Shown: one piece after another, positions 16,621 through 25,243 of the stretch
How the letters are laid out: each line of letters begins with the position of its first letter
Position numbering within the stretch: position 1 is the stretch's first letter
Source of the DNA: Polyangiaceae bacterium
GTDB taxonomy: Bacteria; Myxococcota_A; Polyangia; Polyangiales; Polyangiaceae
NCBI GenBank assembly: GCA_041389725.1
Contig: JAWKRG010000012.1
Coordinates: forward strand, 1-64,000
Direction of reading: 5' to 3'
Length of the DNA stretch: 64,000 nt
Program-made: the position numbers and the translations under genes
Notes under the pieces: generated by a model
Told to the model about the DNA's origin: nothing
Seen by the model: the letters and a program-made list of their open reading frames with translations, nothing else
The model's database searches: none

Positions 16621-17595
16621 TCACTCCTTCGGCAAGTCCGGCCGCGAGCCCCACTCGGCCCAAGAGCCATCGTAGAGGCGCACGTCCGGGTAGCCCAGCC
16701 AACGCAACGCGAAGTAGGCCACCGACGCTCGCGTACCCGTCTGGCAGTAGGTGACGACCGTGGCAGTCTTGGGCACGTCGGCGTAGAGCGCCTGCACTTC
16801 CGCCTTCGACTTCAACACGCCGCCGGTCACGTTCGTGGTCCAATCCACGTTCTTGGCGCCGGGAATGTGGCCCGCGGAAAACTCGTTTGGGCCGCGTGCG
16901 TCGATCAGTATGACGTTTGGATCCGACAGCTTCGGGACGATCCACTCGGGATCGACCCGCAAGGCGTCGTCATTCGCGATCACCGCGTAGTTGGATGTGG
17001 CGGCGGTCGGAGCGCCGCTTTCGCTGCCGCCACCTCCGGCCGTCCACGCTCCGTAGCCACCGTCGAGCAGGCGCACGCCCGGGTGCTTGGCCCATTCGAG
17101 GGTCCAGAATCCGCGCGCCGGCGTGGTGTCCGTCTGCGCACCGACCACCACGACTTGCTTGCCTGGGTCGAGGCCGGCCGTGCTGAGCACGTTCGAGAGT
17201 TGCGCGTTGTCCACTATTTGGCCTGGGATGCCTGCCACGGTGGCGCGAAGGGAGGCGACGTCCGCGTGAAGCGAACCCGGCACGTGTCCCGCCTGGAACG
17301 CAGGCAGATCGCGCACGTCGAGGACCTGCACGGCTCCACTGCTCAGCTGCGACGTGAGCCACGCCGCATCGACGCGAAGATCCTCGGCAGCGAGGCCAGC
17401 GCTTCCCCCAGTCGCCGAGCCCGCCGAGCCGCCGATACCGCCCGCTGCTCCGCCACTCGCGCCGCTGCCACCGGCCCCGCCGCTGGCACATAGAGTCGAG
17501 GCCCCAGTACAGGTGTTGCCGCCACCGCTACCATTGGAGCCGCAGCCAAGCACGAACGCGGCAACGGGGAGGAGCCAGAACAGAGAGAGCTTCAT
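16621..17595 (-). CDS. Tandem-rhodanese sulfurtransferase lipoprotein
   Basis: A 324-residue lipoprotein (lipobox AFVLGC) with a Gly/Ser/Ala linker to about residue 70 and two rhodanese domains. The N-terminal domain (about 75-200) has LDVRDLPAFQAGHVPGSLH but, where the catalytic loop should be, VVVVGAQTDTTPARGF without cysteine. The C-terminal domain (about 205-320) has LIDARGPNEFSAGHIPGAKN and the active loop VVTYCQTGTRAS with the catalytic Cys. One inactive plus one active domain is the normal pattern of thiosulfate/3-mercaptopyruvate sulfurtransferases. An export signal places it in the periplasm or at the surface. Its start faces the diguanylate cyclase gene. Confidence 0.88.
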   Translation of the reverse strand: MKLSLFWLLPVAAFVLGCGSNGSGGGNTCTGASTLCASGGAGGSGASGGAAGGIGGSAGSATGGSAGLAAEDLRVDAAWLTSQLSSGAVQVLDVRDLPAFQAGHVPGSLHADVASLRATVAGIPGQIVDNAQLSNVLSTAGLDPGKQVVVVGAQTDTTPARGFWTLEWAKHPGVRLLDGGYGAWTAGGGGSESGAPTAATSNYAVIANDDALRVDPEWIVPKLSDPNVILIDARGPNEFSAGHIPGAKNVDWTTNVTGGVLKSKAEVQALYADVPKTATVVTYCQTGTRASVAYFALRWLGYPDVRLYDGSWAEWGSRPDLPKE

Positions 17596-17643
17596 GCGTG
17601 CCTCCCTAGCCCCAACGCTCGCCGAGCGCTAGTCCGTTCCATA

Positions 17644-17657
17644 CGAACGATCGTTCG
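17644..17657. promoter_or_regulatory. 14-bp perfect palindrome between divergent genes
   Basis: CGAACGATCGTTCG reads the same on both strands. It lies about 50 bases upstream of the rhodanese gene start and 115 bases upstream of the diguanylate cyclase start. Length, symmetry and position suggest an operator for a dimeric regulator such as a TetR-type protein, but no such regulator gene is nearby. The rest of the 17596-17771 gap shows nothing else clear. Confidence 0.4.
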
Positions 17658-17771
17658 CTTGAGTCGCATCGCCGCGCGCGAATACCCGGCGAAGCCGGAC
17701 GTCTGCCGACAAAGATCACCGATTAGGGCACCCGCGGTTCAGCTTCGTTCACGAAGGTCGATCAAGGTTCC

Positions 17772-19370
17772 ATGGGGTGTTCATTGGTCGGGGAAGCGAT
17801 GGAACAACCGTCGGAAAGTTTTGCGCGTGACGGCATGTTGCACGAGGGCACGGTGGCGGAGTCGGGAGAGTCATCGCTACGTGCAGTCGAGGATGCGCCG
17901 AGCCACTCGCTGGTGGTTGGCCGTATCCCCCGAAGAGCGTCGCCGGACGCCAGCTCCAACAGTGAAAGCGAGCAGCTTGCCCTCTATCGTCTCGGCATCG
18001 AGGCCGCGCCGACGGGCCTGCTGATGGTCGATGGCAGAGGCTGCATCTGCCTGGTCAATCGCCAGATCGAACGCATGTTCGGCTACTCGAGTGAGGAGCT
18101 CTTGGGCCAAAGCGTGGACGTCTTGATCCCGCATCGCTTTCGTGCCGCCCATTCCGGCGAGGTGAGACGCTTCTTCACGACGCCGACAGCAGAGCGAGCC
18201 CATGGCCAGGGGCGGGATCTGTTCGGTGTGCGCAAGGACGGATCGGAGTTCGCGGTCGAGATCGGGCTCAACCCGTTGCCCGGCGAAGAGGGCGCCCGCG
18301 TGCTGGCGTCCGTCGTCGACATTACCGCGCGTAAGGCCCAGGAGCTCGAACTGCGAGCGCGAGTAGCCGAGCTGCAGCGCTACCAGGAAGAGATGGACCT
18401 GCTGAGTGAGATGTCGTCGCTCCTCCAGCACGCCTTGCGCGAGCAGGAAGCGCACGACATCGTCGCAGGATTCGGGCGGAGACTGCTGCGCTCGGTCGAC
18501 GTGGCGGTCTACTCGCTGCGTGCATCGCGAGACACTCTGGAGCTGAAGTCTCACTGGGGAGACGAAGCGGTCCCGGATGGCTTCAGCGTCGCGGAGTGCT
18601 GGGCAATGCGCAGGACCCAAGTGCATCGGGCCGAGGCGGAGCACGCCGACCGCTTCTCACCGCGCTGCGCGCACGGTCCGTCAGCGGTGGCTCCTTGGCA
18701 AACCTGCATCCCGATGTCAGCTCATGGCCAGTCGAGCGGCGTTCTGTCGCTGAGCTCGAGCCGCCCCGTATCCGACCCGGAGCGTCGCAATCTGGAGCAA
18801 GTTGGCCAGGCGATCGCTGATCAGCTCGCCCTGGCACTGAGCAACATCCGACTGCGAGAGTCCTTGCGCGACCTGGCCATTCGCGATCCGCTCACAGGTC
18901 TACTCAATCGTCGCTACCTCCAAGAGTGCGTGGCTCGAGAGCTGCCGCGTGCCGAGCGCCACGATTCGCCGGTCAGCGTTTGGATGATCGACATTGATTA
19001 CTTCAAACGCTTCAACGACACCCACGGCCATCTCGCAGCGGATGAAGCGCTGGTCCGCTTCGGCAAGATGCTGCTCGATGCCGTGCGCGACGAGGACGTC
19101 GCCTGTCGCTTCGGAGGCGAGGAGTTCGTCGTGTTATTGCCCGATTGCCGGCGTGAGGACGCTGCGGCTCGCGCCGAGCAATTGCGCCAGCGCGTCGTCG
19201 ACAGCCGCCTCGGCTTCACCTTGTCCATCGGCGTCTCCGAATGGCCGCGCGACGGCCGCAGCTGGGACGTCGTGCTGCGCAAAGCCGACGACGCCGTCTA
19301 CGTGGCCAAAGCCGCCGGCCGCAACCAAGTGCACGCAAGCGCGACCTCGACCTCCAGCCGCCCGGAGTAG
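17772..19370 (+). CDS. PAS-GAF-GGDEF diguanylate cyclase
   Basis: A 532-residue cytoplasmic signalling protein predicted to make cyclic di-GMP from two GTP. A PAS domain (about 70-190; GLLMVDGRGCICLVNRQIER, MFGYSSEELLGQ) is followed by a short coiled linker, a GAF-like domain (about 210-350) and a GGDEF domain (about 365-525). The active-site loop is FGGEEF, and an RxxD product-inhibition site (RDED) sits five residues before it, as in feedback-controlled enzymes. DPLTGLLNRRYL and DIDYFKRFNDTHGH are further family motifs. There is no membrane segment, so the PAS and GAF domains probably sense an intracellular signal. The start could also be Met10 (17799). Confidence 0.93.
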   Translation: MGCSLVGEAMEQPSESFARDGMLHEGTVAESGESSLRAVEDAPSHSLVVGRIPRRASPDASSNSESEQLALYRLGIEAAPTGLLMVDGRGCICLVNRQIERMFGYSSEELLGQSVDVLIPHRFRAAHSGEVRRFFTTPTAERAHGQGRDLFGVRKDGSEFAVEIGLNPLPGEEGARVLASVVDITARKAQELELRARVAELQRYQEEMDLLSEMSSLLQHALREQEAHDIVAGFGRRLLRSVDVAVYSLRASRDTLELKSHWGDEAVPDGFSVAECWAMRRTQVHRAEAEHADRFSPRCAHGPSAVAPWQTCIPMSAHGQSSGVLSLSSSRPVSDPERRNLEQVGQAIADQLALALSNIRLRESLRDLAIRDPLTGLLNRRYLQECVARELPRAERHDSPVSVWMIDIDYFKRFNDTHGHLAADEALVRFGKMLLDAVRDEDVACRFGGEEFVVLLPDCRREDAAARAEQLRQRVVDSRLGFTLSIGVSEWPRDGRSWDVVLRKADDAVYVAKAAGRNQVHASATSTSSRPE

Positions 19371-19425
19371 AACGGCTGTCCCGGACGCGGGCCGAGCCCG
19401 ACTCGGGTACGGACCAAAGTCGCGG

Positions 19426-22158
19426 CTAGCTGCCGCTTGGTTGCAGCGCGGCGGAGAACGACGTCGCGGAGCCTCCGCTGGGTGCCGCGATCACCACGCG
19501 CATCGGTGTTGTCTCCGTCACGGAGCCGTTGGTCTGCACTTTGCCGAAGCTGAATCGCGGAGGTGGCTCGAGGGTGAGCTTGCGCGGACTCTTGCCCGTT
19601 GGGCGATACTCCCCGGACAGTGAGGACTCCCCGAGCGTGAGCTGAAGCAGCGCCGTATCCATGGAACGCGCCGGCGTCACGCTCGGCGGATGGATCACGA
19701 CGCCCTCCGCGTGCGCGTCCACACCGAAAACGCGCAGCGCGGCCAAGAGCGGCATGGCATGCGCGTTGTTGTTCTGGGTCGGAAAGTCCGTCATGGGCGT
19801 CACGGGACTCGCCCAAGCGGTGCCGTCGCTGCTCTCCACGCCGTCCGGCGCACTCCACACGCCGTACCAGACTTCGGGGAAGGCGACGGCATGCGCGGCC
19901 AGGGTGTTTCGCGCAAAATGCGGGAATGCGCGTTCGGGAGCGCGCTTGGCGTAGCCCCAGGTCAAGAGCGCACTGATCGCCGGCCACACCTGCGCGCCGG
20001 GGAGCAGAGTGGCGCCGATGGCCGAAGGCGCCTCGAGTTCCGACTCGATCCGCGCGAGCAGGTTCTCTTCCAGCTGCTGCGAACCAGTGCTGTCGCCGAT
20101 CAACGCCCATACCTGCGCTTCGAGATTGATCACGTCGGCGTAGGCCGGCTTGCCGTCGCCGAAGTACGCCCGATAGAAGAAGTCCTTGTTGTGCACTTTC
20201 TCCAAGGCGCCGCGATAGCCCTGCACCTTGCTGCGGATCTCGGTGGCCAGGGCGGGATCGCGATCTTCCACCAGATCCGCGATGCGGGGCAGCACGGCGA
20301 CTGCCATCTGCGTATTGGGCACGCTCTCACCCTTTGCCACGGCCAACGCGCGATCCGGCGCTTCGATCACGATGCCGTCGCTCCAGTCGCCAGTGCCGAT
20401 GCCAATCAGGCCGTGCTCGCCGGTGCCGACGACGTCGAACATGTGCCGCACTGCGCCTACGGTGTGATCCCAGACCGTCGCACCCGGACGGCTCTCCCTC
20501 GGGTGGTACGGCGCCGCTTCGCTCCAGAACGCGAGATCCCCGGTCGCGCCCAGGTATTCGCCCAACGCCCACAGAAAGAAGAGGGGTAGATCGCTGGGCG
20601 CGCTGTGGAGCGAAGCGTCGTCCAGCATACCGTGACCTTGAAAGGCGTAGCTGAAGCTGTCGTCGCCTTTCTGGATCCCCATGAAGAAGCGCAGCTCGCT
20701 CTTGGCCAGCTCGGGATCCGTGTAGATCAGTGGCTGCGCGAAGAGGCCTAGATCCCGCGCCGCGCCATCAGCGCCGTGCAAATACAGATACGCGGAGCCT
20801 TGGGGCACCACGTGCTGCTGCCAGTAGTCGCGATAGCCGACGCTGGTCTCGATCTGATAGCTGTGCCACGCCATCTCTCGCACGAGTTCCGGGTGGTCCG
20901 GCAGCTCGAGGTTCATCAACTTGGGTTCCAGCGCCGTCTGATAGTCCGCGCTCGCGTCCCAGGTCGGGTCCCGCCACCGGAGGTCTTCAGGGTATTCCTG
21001 TCCCGCGCGCGCGTAGCCGTAGACGAAGCGCAGTCGCTTCGACTCGCCAGGTGCCAGGCTGATGTCCGAGCGCACGACCAGAACGTGGGGTTGACCTAGG
21101 GCGTTGGCCGAGGACAGGACGCCGCCGGTGGTGCCCATGCCGCTCGGACCACGCTGCACGGTTTCGGGTTGGTTCGCGTTTCCGCTGCCGAAGAACGCGG
21201 CTTTGTCCACGAACACGTCGCTGACCTCGCCGATCGCCGCGACCAAGAACGGATCTGGCGGATGGTGATCGACTGGACTGGGCTCCTCCGGCGAGAGGCG
21301 CGGCGAGTTGGATGCCCAGTCGCGCCGAACCTCCAGTCGGCGCGCGCTGGCGTCGTAGCTGACGGTTTCGTCGAACAGAGCGTTGCGGTCATCGCGCTCG
21401 TCGCGCGCGGACTGCGGCACGTGGGTGAAGGCCTGGCCCGACACCAGCCAATTGATCTCGATCGCGCGGCGCGCCACGTCCCAGTACTCGTAGTGGGAGA
21501 AACTGCGATCTGTGTCGCCGACGTTGGTCAGCGTGACGTCGCTCACCACGACCGCGTCGGAGCCCGCCGGCGACGCCATGCGGCGCGCGACCCGAACGCC
21601 GTTTGCCTGGGTGGAGGTCTGCGCGTAGCCCATGCCGAAGCGGCGCTCGGTCAAGGAGGGTCGCGGCCGATACTTGTAGGCGCTGCACCAGCCTTCGCCG
21701 TCGCTACGGACGTAGCTGAAGCCGCCTCCGAACGCGTTCTGCGACTCGTCGACCTTGATGAGATACTCGACGCCGCGGTCTTGGGTGACGACTTCCACCG
21801 TGCCGTCGTTCGAGAGCATGGCGTTGATCCGGCGATTGCCGAAGGCGGCCCAGTGGGTCCGCGGGTCGAGGGGCAATCCGTCTGCATTCACTTCCGTCAC
21901 CGGATAGCTTGCCAGCGGGTCGGCGTGCTGATCGGCGCGATAGTCGAAGGCCGGATAGCCGCGCTCGTCGACGATCCAACGGCCAAAGCGCCCGCTGCCC
22001 AAAGTGCAGTCCCCGAAACGCGCCGCCCCTTCGGGCGCGTTGCAGAACTCCGCAGGCGGCGTCCAAGGCGCGTCCCCTTCGACAAACGGTTCGTCCTCGC
22101 CGCAGCCCAGGAGCAACGCTCCGAAGCAAATGGCACCAGCGACGCCACGGTGACTCAC
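19426..22158 (-). CDS. Exported GH94-like (cellobiose-phosphorylase-family) lipoprotein
   Basis: A 910-residue protein with a GTG start and lipobox ALLLGC. After the N-terminal beta-sandwich region (AMLSNDGTVEVVTQDRGVEYL, FSHYEYWDVARR) comes a helical barrel with IGIGTGDWSDG, the counterpart of the GxGDWNDG active-site segment of cellobiose/chitobiose phosphorylases. Length (about 800-900) also fits GH94 or related GH families. GH94 phosphorylases are normally cytosolic because they need phosphate and yield sugar phosphate, so a lipoprotein signal is unexpected; this one may be a hydrolase or a binding protein of the same fold. A lipoprotein gene ends ten bases upstream, indicating an operon. 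Confidence 0.78.
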   Translation of the reverse strand: MSHRGVAGAICFGALLLGCGEDEPFVEGDAPWTPPAEFCNAPEGAARFGDCTLGSGRFGRWIVDERGYPAFDYRADQHADPLASYPVTEVNADGLPLDPRTHWAAFGNRRINAMLSNDGTVEVVTQDRGVEYLIKVDESQNAFGGGFSYVRSDGEGWCSAYKYRPRPSLTERRFGMGYAQTSTQANGVRVARRMASPAGSDAVVVSDVTLTNVGDTDRSFSHYEYWDVARRAIEINWLVSGQAFTHVPQSARDERDDRNALFDETVSYDASARRLEVRRDWASNSPRLSPEEPSPVDHHPPDPFLVAAIGEVSDVFVDKAAFFGSGNANQPETVQRGPSGMGTTGGVLSSANALGQPHVLVVRSDISLAPGESKRLRFVYGYARAGQEYPEDLRWRDPTWDASADYQTALEPKLMNLELPDHPELVREMAWHSYQIETSVGYRDYWQQHVVPQGSAYLYLHGADGAARDLGLFAQPLIYTDPELAKSELRFFMGIQKGDDSFSYAFQGHGMLDDASLHSAPSDLPLFFLWALGEYLGATGDLAFWSEAAPYHPRESRPGATVWDHTVGAVRHMFDVVGTGEHGLIGIGTGDWSDGIVIEAPDRALAVAKGESVPNTQMAVAVLPRIADLVEDRDPALATEIRSKVQGYRGALEKVHNKDFFYRAYFGDGKPAYADVINLEAQVWALIGDSTGSQQLEENLLARIESELEAPSAIGATLLPGAQVWPAISALLTWGYAKRAPERAFPHFARNTLAAHAVAFPEVWYGVWSAPDGVESSDGTAWASPVTPMTDFPTQNNNAHAMPLLAALRVFGVDAHAEGVVIHPPSVTPARSMDTALLQLTLGESSLSGEYRPTGKSPRKLTLEPPPRFSFGKVQTNGSVTETTPMRVVIAAPSGGSATSFSAALQPSGS

Positions 22159-22167
22159 GAGGCGAAA

Positions 22168-23025
22168 TTACCGTGTTCGCAGCTTGGTGTCGAAGGGAGG
22201 ATGTAGCGCCACCGTTCGAATGCGCCCGTGGTTGCGGCGAAACCATGTCTCGTAGGTGGAGTCGCAGTGCTCCTTCACGTAGCGTTCCCCGGCGCGCGCG
22301 TCCTTCACTAGCACCGAGAGCCCGTAGATGTTCAGCGCGTGTGCCGGGGCGCAGTAGCTGGATTGCGCTTCGGCGTGCTGCCAGTCGCGTATGTGGCGTT
22401 GTATTCGCTGTGGAAACTCCGTCGTGATGTCCTGCCAGCGTCCAGCGCGACGGCCCAGCACCAGGGGTCGCGTGAAGTCATTGGCCTGCCCGTCGAACCA
22501 AATGCTCGCCGTTCCGGCGATCTCCGGTTGGGCGTCGCCATTCAGGTCCTTCACCTCGAGTTCGCCCTCGTCGGTCCCGACACTGAGGAACTCCACCGGT
22601 TGCCCATCGACCAGGGCGAAGAAGCGATCCTGGCGGTTCCCATGAGCGCCCGCCGCCGTCGCGAACCACAGCTCCTTCGGGGCGCGGCCATCGAGTTCCA
22701 CGAGCTCCAGTCTCGGGATGTACTCCACTTCGAACCTGGTCGACCGGGCTCCGCTGATCTCGACGACGCGAGGCAACGCCGATTGGCGACACGTCACCGA
22801 CACGGACAAAGACTCCCACGCAAAGCGGCCCGGGCAACAGGCCGCGTCCGGACAACTGAGTCCGGACGACTTCGTCGCACCCGTGGCGGAAGACGACTTC
22901 GTGGCCGCAGCGGCAGCGGTCGCGTGTTGCTGAGCGCGCGGCGTCGCGCTACGCGCCACCCGGCCCGGTGACTGGTTCTGACACCCCGTCAGCAACAGGA
23001 TCGCAAGGGCCGTCCGGGTACGCAC
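22168..23025 (-). CDS. Lipoprotein with an FG-GAP/VCBS-like segment
   Basis: A 285-residue lipoprotein read from GTG with lipobox LLLTGC and a Ser/Ala/Thr-rich linker containing duplicated TKSSSATGATKSSG-type sequence. The mature part has the segment ELEVKDLNGDAQPEIAG, the calcium-binding-like signature of FG-GAP/VCBS repeats, in a beta-rich setting, and four cysteines near the N-terminus (CPDAACCPG). It is followed after nine bases by the GH94-like gene, so the two are probably co-transcribed and may act on the same substrate. No specific function can be given. Confidence 0.72.
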   Translation of the reverse strand: MRTRTALAILLLTGCQNQSPGRVARSATPRAQQHATAAAAATKSSSATGATKSSGLSCPDAACCPGRFAWESLSVSVTCRQSALPRVVEISGARSTRFEVEYIPRLELVELDGRAPKELWFATAAGAHGNRQDRFFALVDGQPVEFLSVGTDEGELEVKDLNGDAQPEIAGTASIWFDGQANDFTRPLVLGRRAGRWQDITTEFPQRIQRHIRDWQHAEAQSSYCAPAHALNIYGLSVLVKDARAGERYVKEHCDSTYETWFRRNHGRIRTVALHPPFDTKLRTR

Positions 23026-23128
23026 GCGCCGACAATAGCGGACCGGCGCCAGGAGGCCAGGTTTCGCTGTGTCACGGCGGTGGGAGTAGCTGCTCGTGGA
23101 GGGTGGGGGAGTCGTCGGGGGCGTCCGC

Positions 23129-23218
23129 CTAGTTGCCGGACGCGCGTGCGATTCCCAACGCGACGGCGCACCCCAGGCCGATCACCAGCGGCAGCGAGTA
23201 CCCCGAGCTCGCGAGCAT
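23129..23218 (-). CDS. Possible 29-residue membrane microprotein
   Basis: An ATG at 23218 opens 29 codons encoding MLASSGYSLPLVIGLGC and then AVALGIARASGN, essentially one transmembrane helix, ending in TAG. It begins nine bases after the stop of the Cys-rich protein gene at 23228-23584 on the same strand, so it could be translated by reinitiation. There is no strong ribosome-binding site and the ORF is short enough to arise by chance in this high-GC DNA. Reported because of its position and hydrophobic profile. Confidence 0.3.
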   Translation of the reverse strand: MLASSGYSLPLVIGLGCAVALGIARASGN

Positions 23219-23227
23219 GCCCACAGC

Positions 23228-23584
23228 CTAGCACTCGTTGTCGTCGAAGAGCTGTTGCTGGCACTCCGTCGGGTAGGTGAGCCGCCCACCCGTCGCGCAA
23301 TCGAACTTGCCGCGCGCGAGCCTGCAGCGGACGAGCGTGTCCCAGGCGTGGCCGCAGGTCTCGGCGGGGCCAATGGTGCGGATTTCGACCAGGCATTCCT
23401 GATGACACTTCGGATCGTCGACGCCGCAGCTGGCGCTCCTACCGTCGCAGAGCGCAGCATAGCCCCAGACGCCAGGTTCGGCGCCGTCTTCGGAGGTGTG
23501 TCCGCCGTAACCGACGAGCGCAACCAGCAGCGCGGCGCCGCTGATGCCCCGTCTGCGCGTCGTGTCGAGCACTCCTAGAAGCAT
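23228..23584 (-). CDS. Small Cys-rich secreted protein
   Basis: A 118-residue protein from ATG 23584. The first 35 residues contain a hydrophobic segment (GISGAALLVALVGYGGH) that may serve as a signal peptide. The remaining part has about nine cysteines in a regular pattern: CDGRSASCG, CHQEC, TCGHAWDTLVRC, FDC and ECQQQLFDDNEC. The pattern suggests a compact disulfide-bonded domain exported from the cell, similar in style to short Cys-rich proteins in myxobacteria. No family is recognised. It may be co-transcribed with the small ORF downstream. Confidence 0.6.
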   Translation of the reverse strand: MLLGVLDTTRRRGISGAALLVALVGYGGHTSEDGAEPGVWGYAALCDGRSASCGVDDPKCHQECLVEIRTIGPAETCGHAWDTLVRCRLARGKFDCATGGRLTYPTECQQQLFDDNEC

Positions 23585-23628
23585 ATCCGCATGGTGTCCC
23601 GCCGCGCGAGCGCTGCCCGACATTCGAA

Positions 23629-24378
23629 CTATAGCAAGCCGGCCTTTCGCAACTCCCGGCGCACGCTCCGTTCAACCTCCTCGAAGTGGGGGACTTCGCC
23701 TAGATACTGCTCGAGCTCCTGATTCCACTGGCGCTCGTACTCCCCGACACGCCTCTCGAACCTCTCTGCAAACTTCGCGGGGTCCAGACCGCGATGCGTC
23801 GCCTTTCTCCGAAACAAATCTACGACCGCATCGAGCTCTTCTTCGCCGAGCAACAGACTGAGGTCGAGGAAGTCTCTGCACTGGCGCCGTTGCAGAACGC
23901 ACCGGAGCTTCTCCGCCGTGGTTTCCAGCCTGGTGTACGCCGCGACATTGCATTCTGGGGTGTCAGCCCATCGGCGAAGTAGTGGCCGCTGCTCCGTGTT
24001 GACCACCAGCTCATCGTCGGCAAGATCGAGCTTGATGCGTCGCTGCGCTCCGAGCGGTCCCTGGTACAGGATCGCATCGTCGACGACTCCAAGCTCGGTG
24101 ATCGTGCCGGGAGGGGTGCCCGCCAGCGCAGCCGTGATCCGGTCTCGCGCCTCGCCCTTGCCCCCTTTGATGACCGAGAAATCCAGATCCGCCGAGTACC
24201 GGTAGTCTTCGAAATGCAGAAGCCTCAGAGACGTTCCGCCTTTGAAGACGATTGCGCCATCTGCGTTCTGTGCCGCGATGAGCGCCACGACATGGGCGAG
24301 CACGTAGTCCCGCTCGACGACTTTTGCGTCCACGCCGTCGTTGCTCGCGACCTTGGTGATCTGTCCCTTTGTCGTCAT
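23629..24378 (-). CDS. abiEii: AbiEii-family nucleotidyltransferase toxin
   Basis: A 249-residue protein of the AbiEii/MenT nucleotidyltransferase fold. Key motifs are FKGGTSLRLL (the GGT motif), followed by YRYSADLDFSV (the S-x-D-x-D metal-binding motif). AbiEii toxins transfer nucleotides to tRNA or other targets and block growth, which can abort phage infection. ATG 24378 overlaps the TGA of the upstream antitoxin gene by four bases, the usual antitoxin-toxin order. A longer in-frame opening to 24579 has no toxin features and overlaps the antitoxin gene, so it is rejected. Confidence 0.9.
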   Translation of the reverse strand: MTTKGQITKVASNDGVDAKVVERDYVLAHVVALIAAQNADGAIVFKGGTSLRLLHFEDYRYSADLDFSVIKGGKGEARDRITAALAGTPPGTITELGVVDDAILYQGPLGAQRRIKLDLADDELVVNTEQRPLLRRWADTPECNVAAYTRLETTAEKLRCVLQRRQCRDFLDLSLLLGEEELDAVVDLFRRKATHRGLDPAKFAERFERRVGEYERQWNQELEQYLGEVPHFEEVERSVRRELRKAGLL

Positions 24379-25178
24379 TGGTGCACGACATTCTGCAGCT
24401 CCGACGGCGCCTGATCCCACCGGACCCACCATTTCGTGTCGCGATAGGACGTCTTGCCGTGCCCGGGCTCGAGGTCGATGTCGCTGCTCGGCTTCGTCAG
24501 GGGCGCCAGCCGGCCGGCCAATCCGGTAATGCGCAGTGTGTCGGCGAGGGAACCGATTCGGCGAAGCGCGGGCCCCCACGACAGCGCGCGGGCGTACTCG
24601 GTGAGCTTCTCCGCATCGACGCCCTTGGACGATGCCGCTTCGAGGGCCTCTGCTAGGACGGCGATTCCACCGACGATCTCTGGACGGGCGGCCGCATCCA
24701 GCAGCGAGCGTTCCAGGTCCGACATGAGGACACCGTCCTGTTTCTTCGCGCCCACTTCGAGCGCCCCCTCGGGCTCTTGCACCACCGTGAGTCGCCGCCC
24801 CGAGAGGCGCTCGCTTCGCGTCGGTTTGGCGAGCGCCACCTGGATCGACCGCGAGGGATGCGCGAGAAGATCGAGCTGGTCCAGCGCGGTTCGGTATGCG
24901 ACGCGGTGGCGAACGTTGCGGAACCCAGCGGCGACGGAAAGAAGGACGCTCTCTGCGGCAGCGGTCGTCCCGAGCGTCCCAAGTTGCCGGATCACATAGT
25001 GTCCCCGTCGAACCCGGTCGAGCAGCCCATCCCGAACGAGTCGCCCGAGGATGTTTCCGGTCGCTGCGGCAGACCTACCGAGCCGTGCGGCGGCCTCGGC
25101 CGAAGTGAATTGGGTCACTCCCTCGCTGACGAACTGGTCGAGCAGCGCGAGACCAGTGAGCTGTGTGCTAGAACGCAT
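24375..25178 (-). CDS. abiEi: AbiEi-family antitoxin and autorepressor
   Basis: A 267-residue protein with an N-terminal winged-helix region (LLDQFVSEGVTQFTSAEAAARLGRSAAATGNILGRLVRDG) and the following GHYVI strand, typical of AbiEi antitoxins. The C-terminal domain carries the conserved pattern VALAKPTRSERLSGRRLTVV. Antitoxins of this type IV class counteract the toxin without stable binding and repress their own operon by binding inverted repeats through the winged helix. Two near-identical operator-like sites flank the predicted promoter here. The gene overlaps the toxin gene by four bases. Confidence 0.9.
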   Translation of the reverse strand: MRSSTQLTGLALLDQFVSEGVTQFTSAEAAARLGRSAAATGNILGRLVRDGLLDRVRRGHYVIRQLGTLGTTAAAESVLLSVAAGFRNVRHRVAYRTALDQLDLLAHPSRSIQVALAKPTRSERLSGRRLTVVQEPEGALEVGAKKQDGVLMSDLERSLLDAAARPEIVGGIAVLAEALEAASSKGVDAEKLTEYARALSWGPALRRIGSLADTLRITGLAGRLAPLTKPSSDIDLEPGHGKTSYRDTKWWVRWDQAPSELQNVVHQ

Positions 25179-25181
25179 ACA

Positions 25182-25197
25182 TCACGCCTTTCGTGAA
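25182..25197. promoter_or_regulatory. Operator site 2 of the AbiE operon
   Basis: TCACGCCTTTCGTGAA is an interrupted inverted repeat (TCACG...CGTGA) lying just upstream of the antitoxin start codon and overlapping its ribosome-binding region. It differs from site 1 only in the three central bases. Its distance to site 1 is 63 bp, six helical turns, so both sites face the same side of the DNA. Confidence 0.6.
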
Positions 25198-25205
25198 TAA
25201 CGCTA

Positions 25206-25233
25206 TTTTTAGCACTGCGATGTTAGCTGTCAA
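25206..25233 (-). promoter_or_regulatory. Sigma-70-type promoter of the AbiE operon
   Basis: On the minus strand a perfect -35 box TTGACA (25228-25233) is followed after 16 bases by TAAAAA (25206-25211), a four-of-six match to the -10 consensus. The region is noticeably richer in A and T than its surroundings. It lies between the two operator sites, about 30-55 bases upstream of the antitoxin start. Confidence 0.6.
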
Positions 25234-25243
25234 TAGTGCGAAA

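Noticed and set aside
24379..24579. Longer AbiEii start at 24579
   Set aside because: It would overlap the antitoxin gene by 200 bases. The ATG at 24378 overlaps its stop by the usual four bases and begins close to the family start.
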